Of a DNA stretch of 64,000 bases, positions 38,156-51,958 are shown in pieces. The stretch is taken from NCBI GenBank assembly GCA_028673005.1, contig CM054115.1:60576907-60640906 (forward strand), given 5' to 3'. The DNA is from Tanypteryx hageni (Eukaryota > Arthropoda > Insecta > Odonata > Petaluridae). Positions within the stretch are counted from its first letter, which is position 1. Each line of letters begins with the position of its first letter. The translations under genes were made by a program, and so were the position numbers. The notes beneath the pieces were generated by a model that was not told the origin of the DNA, ran no database searches, and was given only the letters and a program-made list of their open reading frames with translations.

Positions 38156-41100
38156 TGCGTGCATTTTGTTATTCGTTTACGTGCCGTTGAAAAGAGAGCG
38201 AGCCGGAAAATTTCGCGTTAAATGGGGGCGTGGTGTGCTACATGCCACTTCAAAATCTGCGTAAGCCAACCGAACAACGAAAAATGATTAGGCGGTTTAA
38301 TTTAATTTATTGTGTTTATAATACAATAATAGTCGTTTTCCTTGATAACGACGGCAACATGTTTCCTTTCCTAATTCTTGCATAAAGGAAGTTAGCAATA
38401 CTTATTAAACTTTAAAACGTGCGAATAATGATATAAATTATTTAAAAAGTTATGTTTAGAGGTAAACAATCCATAAAAAGTTCATAATTTCACGGGTGGC
38501 AAAAACATCTACTACATAATTATATCTCCGATATGTCTTGTGACAAATAACACATCAACAGCAATAACTACTGATCAGGAATTTAAATGGCTCAGCCTAT
38601 AGCAATAGTATCCTAGGAATCTGTCTTCCAGTGCCCCACATACGAAATTCCAACACTTCTGTTGAACTCATTTGAGGTTGCCGTAAAATAACACACCTCC
38701 TAAAGGCTATAAGAGTTCAAGGAAGCTTAAAGAGTAAGGCATTTAACGTACGAGATGTTTTTTTAATTATTGTATAACTCTTACCCAAGACAGCATGATA
38801 TTATATGCATATATTACAAATATTTATATCAAAACTGAGATAACGAATTGGTTGCATTCTAAGGCAGATGTTTTAATTTGCGTATTGATTAAGAATATGT
38901 TGAATTTATGAACAAAAAATGAATACATTTTATTTTTTCTTGGTTTATCTTTTTGAGTAGCCTTAATATCGAATTGGTACGGAAAAGGTGAGGTTATAAA
39001 TAAAAAATAGATAATTTTTTTGCAAAATTAATGATTAATTTTTTGTAAGTAAGCATAAATTCATCTCCAGATATTTCCTTTAAATCAAAATTAAATCGGT
39101 GTTACTGATTATATTTAATGCGTTTCAGTAGTTGAATTCGTTTATTGGAAGTCATTTAATTTCCCGTCGTTTAAAAAAATCAAATAATTATGTTTCTGTT
39201 GTTCTCCTCAGCGCTATAATTGAATTCCTTTAATATTGATCAGTACATCGGGTAATGAATATAAATTGCTATTTGGTGTTTTTTCACAGCAATCACATCT
39301 GAAAAGGACAGCGGTGAGATCGATGCTATTAAAACAACCTAAATAAAATGTTCACAACATTTGACAGACAATTTTATCTGACATTAATGAGGAACATTTT
39401 TTAATGGAAAGCAATGTGAATGTCAAAGTGAATGTTGTAACTTGATATTAAGAAATAAAAATCGGTTAAATTATTAGTAACCTAATCGTCAGCAAAATTA
39501 ATTTCAATCGATTATCATGTTCTTTTAAATCCCTATTTTGTCAATACAGTATCTTTGCCATTATTACTTTTTCTCAAGATTACTTTTCGTCATATTTGGA
39601 AGATAAAAAAATGAGACAGCATACAAAAGTTTGCATTTATCATGAAATCTTCTTTTTTTATAATTTATGATTTTCAGTTAATTCTGATGTAGCCTAAAAA
39701 TATTCAAGAATTAAGCGTTTTTAAATAAACATCTTAAAAATGCAAACACCCTTAAAAAAATTAAAACTACAAAACTTTATGGTATAGTATAGTATATCTT
39801 GCCTCGCTTTGAGACAGTATTTTTTTATTTTTGCAAAGGATCCCCTTAATATAATGGGGACATGAAACTAAGACGCATTTTTTTATTTTTTCAGATCTAA
39901 CAAAATGTGAAATTCGGAAGAAATTGCAAACCTAATACAACTTCTAAATTTTCTACGCTGCACTGTAACAACTTTGAGCGCCCTTTGCGATATAGAAGCA
40001 TCTTATGCATATAAATTATCCCTCTGGCTTCGCTCCCCGAAGCAGTATATATTTCTCCTTGAGCCAGATGTAGATTACTGCGGATGGTCTCGGGATAATG
40101 TGTCTTTACCGAAACTTGCTGCAATATTGCCGTCACCCAATCGATCGAGATCCATGAGTTCGGTTTCATTTTATTTTACTCCTATCATTCCAACCTTCAC
40201 TAAAGGCAGAGATATCAACTTCGCGACGTCTCTTTTACATAAGAATGGTCTGTTTTATTGATTTATTCCGAGGCGAAAGCTACGCGACAGTTAATGGCAC
40301 CACCAAACTTGAGCATTCGGCGTAAAGCGGTACTTTTTGACCGTAAGGCGTCTATCGATTTCAACGATATGATCCATTTGGATGTAATTGAAGGAAATTT
40401 TCCAAGAAGACGTCTTTTTTGCGATAATTGTTTTCTTAAGAAAAATAGTTTACTTAGAATGTAATGCAAGTCAAAACATCTAATACTAAATAATGTGAAT
40501 ATGGAAATAGAAATGACAGACTGACATAAATACATAAAATCTGAACAAATTATGAATGAATATATACATATTTTTAGTACAATAATTGATGTGCTGCAAC
40601 AAATTAATGGATAGTCTTCGTATAAATTCACAGTTTTTATACTACTTAATAATATAATGGAGCATGGCTTACGGAAAATTATACAAAAAATATATATGTA
40701 TCTAGCGGTCACGCGATCAAACCAGAAAAGAAGCTCTATATTAATAAAATAAATATTGTAAGACATTAAGAAGTAATAAAAAGTATGCATCAATCTGGTC
40801 ATATGCATCGATGTGACCTACTACTGTAGAAGGACACAAAATACTTCAGCTTTGATTTGTGAAGAAAGGAAACGGAATATTAATTTAGCGTTAAAACTTT
40901 TAATCCAGTTAAAATGTATTTGTAATTACATATTTTCATTCTGATTTATATCGGTATAACCTTCCCAATTTAGAGTATATATTTATTTTGATGTCCATAA
41001 CGCTCTTGCCCAAAATTAAATGCTGAAGTCGCAATTAATCGCCGATAAAAATAGTACAAAGTATAGAACATTAATCATAGATCTTTAAGAAATTATATAC

Positions 41101-41704
41101 TCTATATCGATGAGTTACCGTTTATAAAAATTAAATTTAATTGGAGATTTCGGATACACGATCGATTGCGCTCAAAGATTGGCATAGTGGTATGGAAAAA
41201 ACAATGCAATGAAAATAAAATTTTGTCTGTTCTCTTATCTGCCCCCTCCTACTGTTTTTACACTAATTATCGAAGAGGTTGGCTAGTGTTCGTATTAGTA
41301 CCAACATATACCCCATTAACTTAATCAGCATCCAATAGATTTAATGAAATCTTTTTCAACAGCTTTTATTTTTATTTAGAATTACATTGAACCTTCCTGA
41401 TAAATTTGTGATTATAATATGGAAATCATGGATTTAAGTTTTTAAAATCATTTCGATTCTTTGTTGGGAAAACATAATAATTCTAATCCTTAATTAATTA
41501 ATTAATTTTCATTTTTCATAGAATCTTATGTTTTCCATGGAGTTTGTTTTTGGATAAACTTCCATAATTATTATTAAAATTAATTCACTTAGTGAGGTCT
41601 TTTTTGTTAACATTTTCAACTGAGTTTCTATTGTTTTTACGGAGAGAAGAGCTTCTTAAAATTTGAACATTTTAAAAAAAGGTAAGAAAATACACGCACG
41701 CGCG

Positions 41705-41783
<79 letters not shown>

Positions 41784-43412
41784 TTAAGTTCATTCCTTTA
41801 AATTAACCATGAAATTAAAAGCGTAACATAAAAGCGGACGAAGGAAAAAGAGTCTAAATACACGTTAAATGTTGTCTGAGTAATCCTCATTCCACCAGCC
41901 CACCTGCCGTGCTCGGAATTGCCTTTCCTTTTAGTGGGATGATAAAACAACTGTTAAAAGACAAAATAAATAAAATACATTGTTTGACGCCCTCCTTCAA
42001 AGACAAGCGGTCTTTTTTTCGGTGGAAAATTTCTATATTACATATTGCTCGAATAAAGTTTTAATGTTAACAAAAACGTATTCATTGATGAGAAAATTGA
42101 TCAAAGAAAGTACACGAGGAAAAAAGGGGTTACTATGAGATAAATTAACCAATAAAACTTTGACTAATGTTTTCCCTAATGACTGCAGATTGAAAATTTT
42201 AGGACGATAAATGCTTAGTATTCATGACCTAAAAGTTTTTTTGGGAACAAAAAAGTCTTTGGAGAAAATTCCATTAAGGTAAGAAAGTGGTTGATAGGAA
42301 TTTTTATGGGGTCCGTAAAAATGGCATGAAAGAATGCTTTTAATTAAAAACCTACGCATTAAAAACTAAAACAAGAACCAGCAATAACAGTGACTCGTCT
42401 TTTAGGAAAGTGGATGGTTTCAGCCATAAAATGGGCACGTTTTCAGAAAGTCTCTATTAATAAGAGATTTTTTTATACTTTTTATGGGATTTTTATTGCT
42501 TGAAACTACTTTTTCATTGATTCGGCTAAGGATATATATAGCTTTATACACACAATAACATAAAATGAAATGAGGATGAGAATTTTCCAGGGTTTATAAA
42601 ATCAGGGATGACAAATCGATGAACCAGACTTGATTTTATGACTCCTAACTGCTTTTTACGCAAATTTTAATTTCCTCAGAAGTTCCATCTTTGATTTTAT
42701 TACTTGTTGCGGCAAGAATTTATTAATCTTCCGCTTAATTTATTCAAAAGCGATGTATTTCATTTCCTCAATAGCTTCGAAAGGACGCCCATAAAATGCA
42801 CTCTGCGAAATAGAAGGGCTCCTCGCGTAGGTCGCGTAAGACAAACTGTTCCAACAACCTTTTTCGCAAGACACTGCGACGCCACTTGCAACGTGCATAT
42901 TTTTGGATGTCCCCCTTTACGTATGCTGCGCAGTTATAAAAACGGGATATATTGTTTTTCTTACTCTTTTTTCCCCGCGGGCTCCAAAAAAATGCAATTT
43001 AGTTGGAACCGTCCACCACTTTTTGGACGAAACAGTTTTTGTCCAGGGGAAAAATATCGTAGGTCTAATTTATCTCTTAAGTTTACAACACACGATCTTT
43101 CGCGATAACTTAATGGCGTACTTAATTTTTTGGCTAAAATTTCCAGCGCATATATTCCGAATCGTTTTCTTCTCACTAGGATATTAGGCAGGGCGAATTT
43201 GAAAAAAATGCATTTATTTTCAGATTCATCAATGATACAAGAAGAAAAGCATATATATTTATATATACACATAATATAAAATTCATTAAAATGTGTTAAT
43301 GGTATGTATTTATCCATACAGTATACTAAACATGAACCAATTTTCCATTATCTTCAAATTTGCTATCACAGCATACCTTAGACTTAAAGTTTCCTTTGAC
43401 AGTATCAACTAC
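38156..43412. other. Probable first intron of the agrin-like gene, AT-rich
   Basis: No further follistatin, Kazal, laminin-G or SEA coding is seen. Open frames at 39897-40808 on both strands overlap and show no domain. A (CA)n-(TA)n compound microsatellite lies at 41693-41781. Otherwise AT-rich with nothing recognisable. Confidence 0.45.
41693..41781. repeat. Compound (CA)n(TA)n microsatellite
   Basis: CACG-type repeats pass into pure CA and then pure TA dinucleotides over about 90 bp. Confidence 0.95.
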
Positions 43413-43420
43413 CTTGCACA

Positions 43421-43650
43421 CAGGGCCAGCCAGGGCGGTTGCCCGGGGCGCCATAATATAGTGGGCGCTATCCCGACCACTTATCTATATTTTGCTTGCA
43501 GGAAGATAAATATATGCTAGAAACATATGACGCTAATAAGGCAGTTTTAAATAAATGAACGTATGAGTTTAAATGTCTCCTTATATTATTATAAAGGGGC
43601 GCTGAAATATATTTTCGCCCGGGGCCCCAAAGTACCTCGGTTCTTTCCTG
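43421..43650. mobile_element. Miniature hAT-like element with perfect target duplication (230 bp)
   Basis: The octamer CTTGCACA flanks both sides exactly (43413-43420 and 43651-43658). The left end reads CAGGGCCAGCCAGGGCGG. The right end on the minus strand starts CAGGAAAGAACCGAGG, so only the first four bases agree. Internally both ends carry GCCCGGGGC and a TATATT block in opposite orientation. CAGG termini with an 8-bp duplication fit hAT. The weak terminal match lowers confidence in the class, not in the insertion. Confidence 0.65.
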
Positions 43651-43658
43651 CTTGCACA

Positions 43659-46370
43659 TCCCTATGAATGTAACTGTTTAACAGAACTTAATATCTTACA
43701 TCCATGCGAAAGTATGAGAGGTTTATGATTTGTTGGAAATAATGTATACGATAATTCATAGAACAATTAACATTGTTAAGTAAACCAGATTTGCGCCTCA
43801 ACTAAAAACAAACCGTCTCCGTTCATAACATATCATACGTAAGCTTTGACAATCATATTTTTTGTTGAATTTATGTGTCGCACTTTAAAAATGCCGAATA
43901 ACCCTTATGGTCATAAAATAATAAACTAACTGTTTTTAAGTGCCAGTATATTTACAAACGCGGTTTATATGAGAATTTCTTCTCGCCATCCGTCCCAATA
44001 TAAACATCAGAGAGTAGAGGGTACTTTATTTGGAATGCGACCCATCCAATCCCCTCACTTCGGATGAGTCCCACAAAAGGGGTTTTATATTTTTTTCATC
44101 CCCAAATATTTTATAACCCAGTTTTATCCTGGCAAGGGATGGAGAGAGAGTAGGGCATGGATCCCACATCTGGATGATTAACAGGCTCGAAAATAGTACA
44201 CGAAAGACCAAAAAAGTGAGCCAACAGCGTTTAAACGTTCGCGGATTTTCGAGACGGATAATGACTTAGGTGCATGGGAAAGGGGAAACTACTAGCGCCG
44301 CATTTCTGCAAGCCGGCGGTAAAGGCAGTCACGTCTCTCGAATTGATGGATCATTATGCATAAAATATCCTTGCGCGACCACTGTGGATGCCTGCGTGTG
44401 ATATAAAGGAGGATGATATGGCGCCGCGACGGAGCAATCGACGGCTCCTGCTCTCGGGTGAATAATTTTTACGACCTTTATCCGTAGGATTCCCAAGATA
44501 ACACATCCTCTTTCCTAGAATTTCCTTTCTCCAAAATGAAATTGTTTTCGTCCGGATTTACAGATGCACTTTCTAACAGATCCTGATGTATTCTCTTCAT
44601 GATAGTAAAAATAGAGTATTATTTTTACCGAGTTTGCAAGTCTCCCGATTTTAAGTTTCTCGAAATTTCTCGGAAGAAGTGGAATGCGTTTGCTACTGTA
44701 GTTGAGAAAACATTTCGAAAAAGAGATACCCGACGATTTCATAGAATTGTAATAAAATCAATGTTGCCTCAATAAAAGTAGGTAATCCATTTTCACTTAA
44801 CTTTTAAATTATCTGAAGCGCAACGTTAATTGAAGTACGTCAAAAGTAAAAAATTAAAATTTTAAAAAACTTCAAACGCAGACAGGAAATGCGCGTTCAT
44901 CCGTAAAATATACAATTCACGAGGTTTTAAAACTTCAACAGTTTGTATCTCGCAATCTTGGATACACGGCAAAAATCATTATCGTGCCCGTAAAACATTG
45001 AAGTACGTGCGCAAAATTTAATCAAGTTATGCGCAATTTTTAGAGGATAATCGAGCAGATAAAAGCATTAAACTAGCTCCGGTTCATTAACTATCTAAAT
45101 GGAAGCATAAAGGAGGGGCTCACCGCGCGATTGTTTATTTATCGCGGCCATTATGAGTCAAATGGGGCGCCCTCGAATCTATCAGTTCAGCCATGCAGAT
45201 ATGGAACCAACCGTGTCGGGAACTGTTAAATTCAAACCCTTTAGTTAGCGAAAGACAAACAATTCGACGGGAATCCGAAAACGGTCCAAACTCCGCAGCC
45301 ATCCGACGGTTTCGGAAGACACTTCTAGTTTTTTTTCGTCCCGTCGTTTCGAAGAGTTCGCATTTTTATCGAGCCGCCTTCGCAGGACGATATTTTTTCT
45401 GAAGTTTGTTTTTTACGCTTTCCTACATATCAAACCGTCCGCAAAAAAACTCCCTGCGTCGGCGTAACTCTCCGTTGCAACTGGGTCGCGATGGTTATCC
45501 TGAAGGAGTGGGGGAGGGGGTCAACACTGTCCGTTTTGAACGCCAGAAGTCCTCCCTCCTCTCGTACCTCATTCGCGACAAAATCGGTTTGCGGAGCGAT
45601 TATTCCGACAACAGCTGCGTTGATTGGACTTAAAACCTGGTTACATGTTGGGAAAATGTAGCAAACAAACGAGGCGTCAGAAGCGATTCCTCGGGCGAAC
45701 ATGTTACGACAATGGAGTTAATGGACCGCCCTCGCCGCGGCCGCATTAGCAAAAAAGCACAATCCGGCCCGGCGCGTGTGAAGATAGGGGCGGAAACGTC
45801 ACTTTTTTATTAAAGCTTCCGGCTTTTTAGCTCTTTCCTTAATGCTACCTCGAAAAACCGTCTCCTTCCCTAAAACCCTTTTTTTAAGCTATATCAACTC
45901 CCAGCCACGTGATGCACGAATTCTAATCCCAACTTGACCATTAGATTTAATCCTCCTCTATGTACCCGAACTTCATAATCCTTTCGTAATCAACTGCAGG
46001 GACCGCGACGACGGCGAAATCTGTTTAAACAAAAGAAAAACGCTCGAACAACCTGAGAGAAACCATGAGTATCATATAAAAACTGCGGCGGAGGAAAATA
46101 TCCATCCCATAAAAATCTATCTGCAAATGAGATTAAATTCGAACTCGTTGGAAATGGCATGTATCGCGCGCATGTGTTCGATTTTTTTTGCGCGTAACCG
46201 ATTCCGGAATAAAATGAAAGAGAGAAAAAAAGAGAATTAGAAACTGTCCCAGAGGACGTCTACCCTCTCTCTGTCGGATGCTTTTGATTTACGCGCCGGC
46301 CATAAAAATGATAATCGACGTTTCGCTGTCTGTTTCGTGTTTTCGCTAGGTTGCGCGCGGTAGCCATATT
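43659..46370. other. Non-coding DNA with a CpG-richer stretch
   Basis: AT-rich to about 43980. From about 44230 to 46370 CpG dinucleotides become frequent (for example CGCCGCGGCCGC near 45735), unlike most of the window. The open frames there (45193-45402, 45406-45633 and the opposite strand) have no recognisable domain. It could be an intronic regulatory island or an unmethylated relic, but nothing more specific can be read from it. Confidence 0.3.
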
Positions 46371-47110
46371 TTCCTCTCCATAGCACTCTCTCCCTCTAGC
46401 ATCCTATCATATCCGTTTTCTCTCGCTCTTTGTCTTCCTTTAATTCTTATTCCTCGAACTGTCATTACCACTTTTATTGTGATTACTTCTCTTTTATTCC
46501 CTTCTTATTCTCTAGACTATTCTCTCATCCTCCAACTTTATTTTTCCCCGCAATACATCTCTATTTTCCGTCTTATTTCACAAATTCCACTCCTAAATTT
46601 TCCCTTCTCTTACATTCTTCCCTTTCCTCATTTTCCCTTCCCAAATTATTATCCTCTTTCTCCCTTGCTTTCTGTACTTCTAATCATCGGCCTGTTCTCC
46701 CTTTTCTCTCTCTCTCACTCACTTCTAGATACAAATTTAGTATACGCTTGCGATCGTCATTTTTTGTTTTTGCGTTTGTTTTAGACATTTTAATTTGCCA
46801 GGAGGCCGTTTGTGGCAACATCTACAGGACCGCTTTGGTAGGTCTCAATCGCGACTGACTCGCCGAGACGTAGAATGAGCATTGTTTGCGTTTAATAAGG
46901 GGATGTTTGGTTCTGCAGTGTAAAGATGACGAAAGAAATTTTTTAATAGTTTCCTTCTCGTTCACTCTTTACAACGTACCTCATTCTTTGTCCATCTCCA
47001 TTTATTATCCCCTTCTCTACTCTTCTCCTTCGTCTTCCTCCCGTCTACATTCACTTCCTCTTCTTCCTCATTTGAACTTTTCGGTTCTTTTCCAACTCCA
47101 CGCTTCCAAT
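46370..47110. repeat. Pyrimidine-rich tracts
   Basis: Two CT-rich blocks (46375-46725 and 46955-47110) produce Ser/Leu/Phe-rich open frames of 100-142 codons that are best read as low-complexity shadows. Confidence 0.55.
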
Positions 47111-47130
47111 TTTCCTATACATAGGAGCAG

Positions 47131-47185
47131 AGGTTCCCAAACTGTAGCACGTGTACGAAAAGTGATACGCGGAACTTTTTGTGGG
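47131..47185 (+). mobile_element. Possible single hAT-like terminus
   Basis: CAGAGGTTCCCAAACTGTAG at 47131 closely resembles the widespread CAGTGGTTCCCAAACT class of hAT ends and is followed by a TACG-rich subterminal part. No matching opposite end with an 8-bp duplication was found downstream, although AAAGGTTTAGAAAGCGCC at about 47422 is weakly similar. It is probably truncated. Confidence 0.35.
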
Positions 47186-47868
47186 AGAAACATTAACAAA
47201 CAGTTGGCGTTAATCCTGGTTATTTATTATTTTTTTTATTCCGTGCAAATAAATTTCCTTTGCCTCTTGCTTTACATTTTATAACTGTATTTTGTCTTAA
47301 AATATTGTCACGACTTGTACGGGACAATAAAAGGGGCACTTAATTAATGTATACGGTATATTTTTGGGGTAGGCTGCACAGAAAATTGAATGAAATTTTG
47401 TGTTTGGTAGATACTCGTAAAAAGGTTTAGAAAGCGCCATATTAGTGACGTTCTAGATTCGATAAAAAGACCGCTTACCTATCGCCCTATCTATTCTCTT
47501 TAGGATTTTTCCCCCTTTCTCATTTCCGCCCTTCTTCTCAACACAAAATTCTTCCACCTTTCCTCTTCTTTCCTTTCTATCTTTCTCCGTTTCCCCATCT
47601 TCAGCCGATTTTTCCCCAGCAAAAGGGTGACTGGGTTGGGAAAGAGGAAAGATCTCCCCGAGAACAATAAGCTGGTGAATGAGAGAAAGTAAAGAGAAGG
47701 TCGGAAGAGAAGGAGAGAGATAGAGAGAGAGAAACATGCCCCTCGGCTCAGCACTCCGCCGCGAACCTGAATTTTACGCGAGCGGAATGAAATTTGTGTT
47801 CGGGAACCTATCATACTATTACGTTGTGCCACCCTTCCCCATATCTCCTCCCCTTTCCTCCCGTCCTC

Positions 47869-47955
47869 TCTCTCTCTCTCTCTCTCTCTCTCGCTCTCGC
47901 TCTCGCTCTCGCTCTCGCTCTCGCTCTCTCTCGCTCTCGCTCTCTCTCTCTCTAT
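47869..47955. repeat. (CT)n / (CTCTCG)n microsatellite
   Basis: Pure CT runs flank a block in which CTCTCG or CTCG units recur about eight times. The minus strand of the same tract gives a Ser/Glu and Arg/Glu dipeptide-rich open frame. Confidence 0.9.
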
Positions 47956-48029
47956 TCCTCGCTCACTTGAACGCACGAGTTGACTGCCTTCGAGTACAGT
48001 TGACTGCCATTGAGAACAGTTGAAGCGCG

Positions 48030-51000
48030 CTGGGCGAAAAGGGAAGTTTTTGACATTTTTTGGTAGGAGGGAGATTTGAAGAGGGAGGAAGGAAGAGGAT
48101 TGAAGAATGCCGAGGAAAGGATCTGTAGCAAAATCTCCCGGAGCGGACTAAAAACGACGAATCGACTTGATTTATAATTTTTAGCTGTGGGGAAATGCGC
48201 GAAAAAAAAATCAGCCACGCACATTGATAAGCTCGGCGTGTTGCCGTGAGAGAGAAAAAAACTATTTTTTTGGATTCCCCAGTTTTCTCTTGAAATCCGA
48301 ACGAAATGGTTGTTGTTGCGATCAGATCTCCATTGATGGATTGGATGTTTTTAAAAATTTAATTCTACCCAAAAAAAAGGTTGCGTGAGAGAACATAACA
48401 CGTTCGGAGCATCTGCATGACATGATCCCGCTTTTGTTTTATTATTATTAGCAGGGTCAAAATCGCGCATTTCTGCGAATAAAAATATTCGCGAGAGAGA
48501 ACATTGTCCCTTACGAAATAACGTGCGCATTTCAGCGTTTCCTGTAACAGTTTCGAATTAAAAAAAAAAACAAGTACAACAAAAACGCGAAGGATGGCGA
48601 AATTGATGGACGCCGCCGATATGCATTGGTAACCATGGAATGAAACTGTTTTCGCGATATAAATTGTGTAATAATGAAAACAAATGCGGAATCCATTCTC
48701 TCTTATCAGATTCCGCTCTCTGTTTGTTTTGCCATATGAATATAAAAAGCCTGAATTTATGTGTAACTTGGATTTAATTTACACACCCCTTTTTTGGTAT
48801 TGCATCTTTTATATCGAATTCAAATCCGTTTGTGGATTCAAACGCAGGCGTAATCACGGTCCCATTCAATATATAGAGATAAAAATTAAATTAATTTTTC
48901 ATCAAGATTTTTGTGCCATTTTTTATATATTTGACAAATTAAATGCTTCAGTTTCTGTCTATATCACTTTGATATTACCTTAAGGTCATGAATTATAGAA
49001 TTTTTGGTTCATTTGTCAACTAAATATCTAAGCATATTTTCTTTTGAATATTTTTGTTTTCATGTTGGAAATAAGATGCAAAGGGTTTTATAATTTTAGC
49101 AGTTCTAGGAATATTCATGAGAATCTAAATAGCAAATATTACCCTTCAGTTCTATAAAGGATTATTTACATGAGTATTATTAAGTCTAATAAATTATCGA
49201 ATGATTACTGTGGGATAGCTTCAAAAGTGTTTTCTTTGATAGATTGTAGAAATGCATGCTATTAGTACGATTAAAAAAATTGAAACGGGGTTCTACAATT
49301 TCTGTGAGAAATTTATTTTCCATGTTCCATGAATACCACGGTCCCAATGGCATTTGATTCATCAATAATATCGTATTTCTTAATGGTAGGAAAATTCTGT
49401 TATCCTGCCGGGGCAGAATTACTCCTGCAAGATTTTTTTAAATTTAAAATTGCTTTTTTGGTATAATCCCACTTATGTTTTAATCAACTGCGCGGAGCAG
49501 AGTACTCAATCTCCAGACCTGTTTTGACAAGGAAATCACATTTATGGAATATTTTCTCAAAATTTAATCACCTCTAAAACTCCTTACTACTTTTTTATAT
49601 GAATAAAAGTTTTTGAAATGATACGATTGAGTTAACAGGGACCTTTCCCTCGTTATAAATCACAATAATTTAAGCAGACGTGTTCTTAAATTAAGTTGGA
49701 GGTAAAAAAATATACTCAAATGTTGTCCACGAAAGCGAAAAGGTCCTCCGAAATATACGTTTCAGTTTGGCGGTGTATTATAATTTTCACTATTTTTAAA
49801 ATTAATATTTGTCATTATTTATTTCAAAACGTAACTTTCATAGAGGAATAGTATTCGATTGTAACCTAAAATGAAAGATATAATACATTAATAGCACCGA
49901 ATTGATAATTAATATTAAAACATTTTAATTAGGTATAACAACCGATTTAAAAGGCAAAACAACTAGAGAATAATTGAGTTGAATTTAAATCAATTTCAAA
50001 CAAAAATAATTTGTTTATACCACCGAAAATAGTGATGGTATTTTTTTCATTATTTGCTTATCTGAAAATTAAAATATTATTATTAAACTCGGTAACTGTT
50101 CGTACTCACCTTTAAATAGAAAATACAGAATACTCTATATACCATTCAAAAAGTGACTTTAAAAATGTGAATAAATATTTCTCTAAATATCTTACTTCTA
50201 TGATATGTACAAATTATTTAAATAAATCATATCTATTTTTTGCCGTCAAAAGTCGAGTAAAATATTTTGTTGGAATGTATAGGCAATATTTTCAAAACGA
50301 TGCCGTATGAAGCATCTGCAATAATTTGGCTAAAAAACTAAGTTTTTAATCAATTTCCGACAGTAATTTGTAATATTTATATTTTATGCTAAATTGATAG
50401 TTACTTCATAATGACTTAGGAACTACATAAAACGATAAACGTGACTAATGTCTCATTTCCTTTATTTTTCATTATAAACAAAAAAGATGATTGATGTATG
50501 AAATACTCGACTTTTTATCACTTTTTACCGGAAGCAGGTGAAGCGATAAGGTAGGATTATTTCGCCGCGAAGCTCAATGATGTCCCGGACCACATCAAAC
50601 AAAACTTTCACGAAATAATTTCGCGTATCTGCGTTTTGCATCCTTTTGATCAGTATTTTTTTCCTCGGCTTTTACGTTGATGAAAGATTCCGAACCTCGC
50701 TTTCAACTATTATTTTTTCAAGTTTTTCGAATCCACTTTAATTTCCAGTCCCTTCGGTTCTCCCGTAATTCCGGCTGATTGGTTGATGTACATCTCAAGA
50801 GAACTCACTCCGATAAATCTACGAGTTGGAGGCAATCTTTGACAATAAACTTCACTTTCGTTTCGTGGAATTTGGGGAGGGGGAAACCCTCCTCCATTTT
50901 ACTTTTCCATTTGATATTCGTGCCGCAGACGTTTCTCGCGTTTGTGCTGTTTTTTCATTGGTACGATTTCCTTTAGGTTGAGCGAGAACGTCCCATTAGG

Positions 51001-51591
51001 CTATTTAATGCCCCGCACGCAGAAATGAACTCCACCCACCCATCTCAACGCAAGAGAGTGTTCGTTTGACCCGTCGGGATTCAATTTCTTTCTCTCCTCA
51101 TCTCTCCGGACGCTTGTGATGATGATGATGATGATGAGAGAAAAGGAGAGAGGGATAGATGTAGCTTTCGCCGCGGGTTCAATCTCGTTTTTATTTCAGG
51201 ACTTTTTGTTTATTTAAATTGGACAGCGAGGAATCAAAGTTTTTCCGCGTTCGCGTGTTACGTTTCGTTCAACCTGTCATCCGAGAGAAAATCGAGTTGC
51301 GAAATCCGATAAATTTTCCCCGTCAGATGTTGGAATGAATAAATAAACAGCGAGAGTTTCCCTCACCCTCTTGCGCTTCGCGCTTTTGGTAAAAAAATGA
51401 ATTGCCAACAGTTTAGGATAAGAGAGGCAAAAGAAAAAAATAAACGTTTTTTCGAAACGAAATTATTAGTTCAGGCATATCGTTTATTTTATTTTGTCGA
51501 ATAATTTAACGGAGTTTATGAAAGTATTTCGTTGAGTATCCTGAGACTGCGGTTCAGCATAATAGTTTTATGAGTTTTATAATCGCGTTAC
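48030..51591. other. Non-coding DNA, no gene seen
   Basis: AT-rich, especially 48660-50480. A GC-richer patch at 50520-51400 includes (GAT)n at 51117-51137. Nothing recognisable is encoded. Confidence 0.4.
51117..51137. repeat. (GAT)7 microsatellite
   Basis: Seven GAT/ATG trinucleotide units in a row. Confidence 0.95.
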
Positions 51592-51599
51592 ATGAAATT

Positions 51600-51950
51600 C
51601 AGTGGCGTAATTAAGAGCAGAAGGGTCCGCGGAAAAATATTATCGATTGTCCCCCTCCACCCTCGTCCAACAACTACTTATGATCAATTAAAACCAAAAC
51701 CCATTGTAAAACCTCGAAGTTACACATGTTGATCTATTTTCAGGACTATGTTGAAAAGGTTAAGCTTTTTAAATTACTCTATCCAAAAATAATGATTAAT
51801 TGGAAAGTCATTCAGAAATTAGGATAAAAAAGAGAAATCGCAGAAAATTCTCTTTTTTTATATCCAGAAAAATTCGAGGGATCCAAAGGGGGTCAAGTCC
51901 TTGGGCCTGAAGCATTTGGTCACTCACATCACCCTATTGTTACACCACTG
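51600..51950. mobile_element. Miniature hAT-like element (351 bp)
   Basis: The left end reads CAGTGGCGTAATTA and the right end, minus strand, CAGTGGTGTAACAA. These form imperfect inverted repeats typical of hAT ends. The flanks are ATGAAATT (51592-51599) and ATCAAATG (51951-51958), matching at 6 of 8. There is no coding inside. Inner ends keep AAGGGTCCGC on the left and a GGGTCAAGTCCTTGGGCC block on the right. Confidence 0.6.
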
Positions 51951-51958
51951 ATCAAATG

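Noticed and set aside
40263..40808. 181-codon minus-strand frame
   Set aside because: Ile/Tyr/Phe-rich translation of AT-rich DNA. Hydrophobic runs mimic membrane segments but there is no family pattern.
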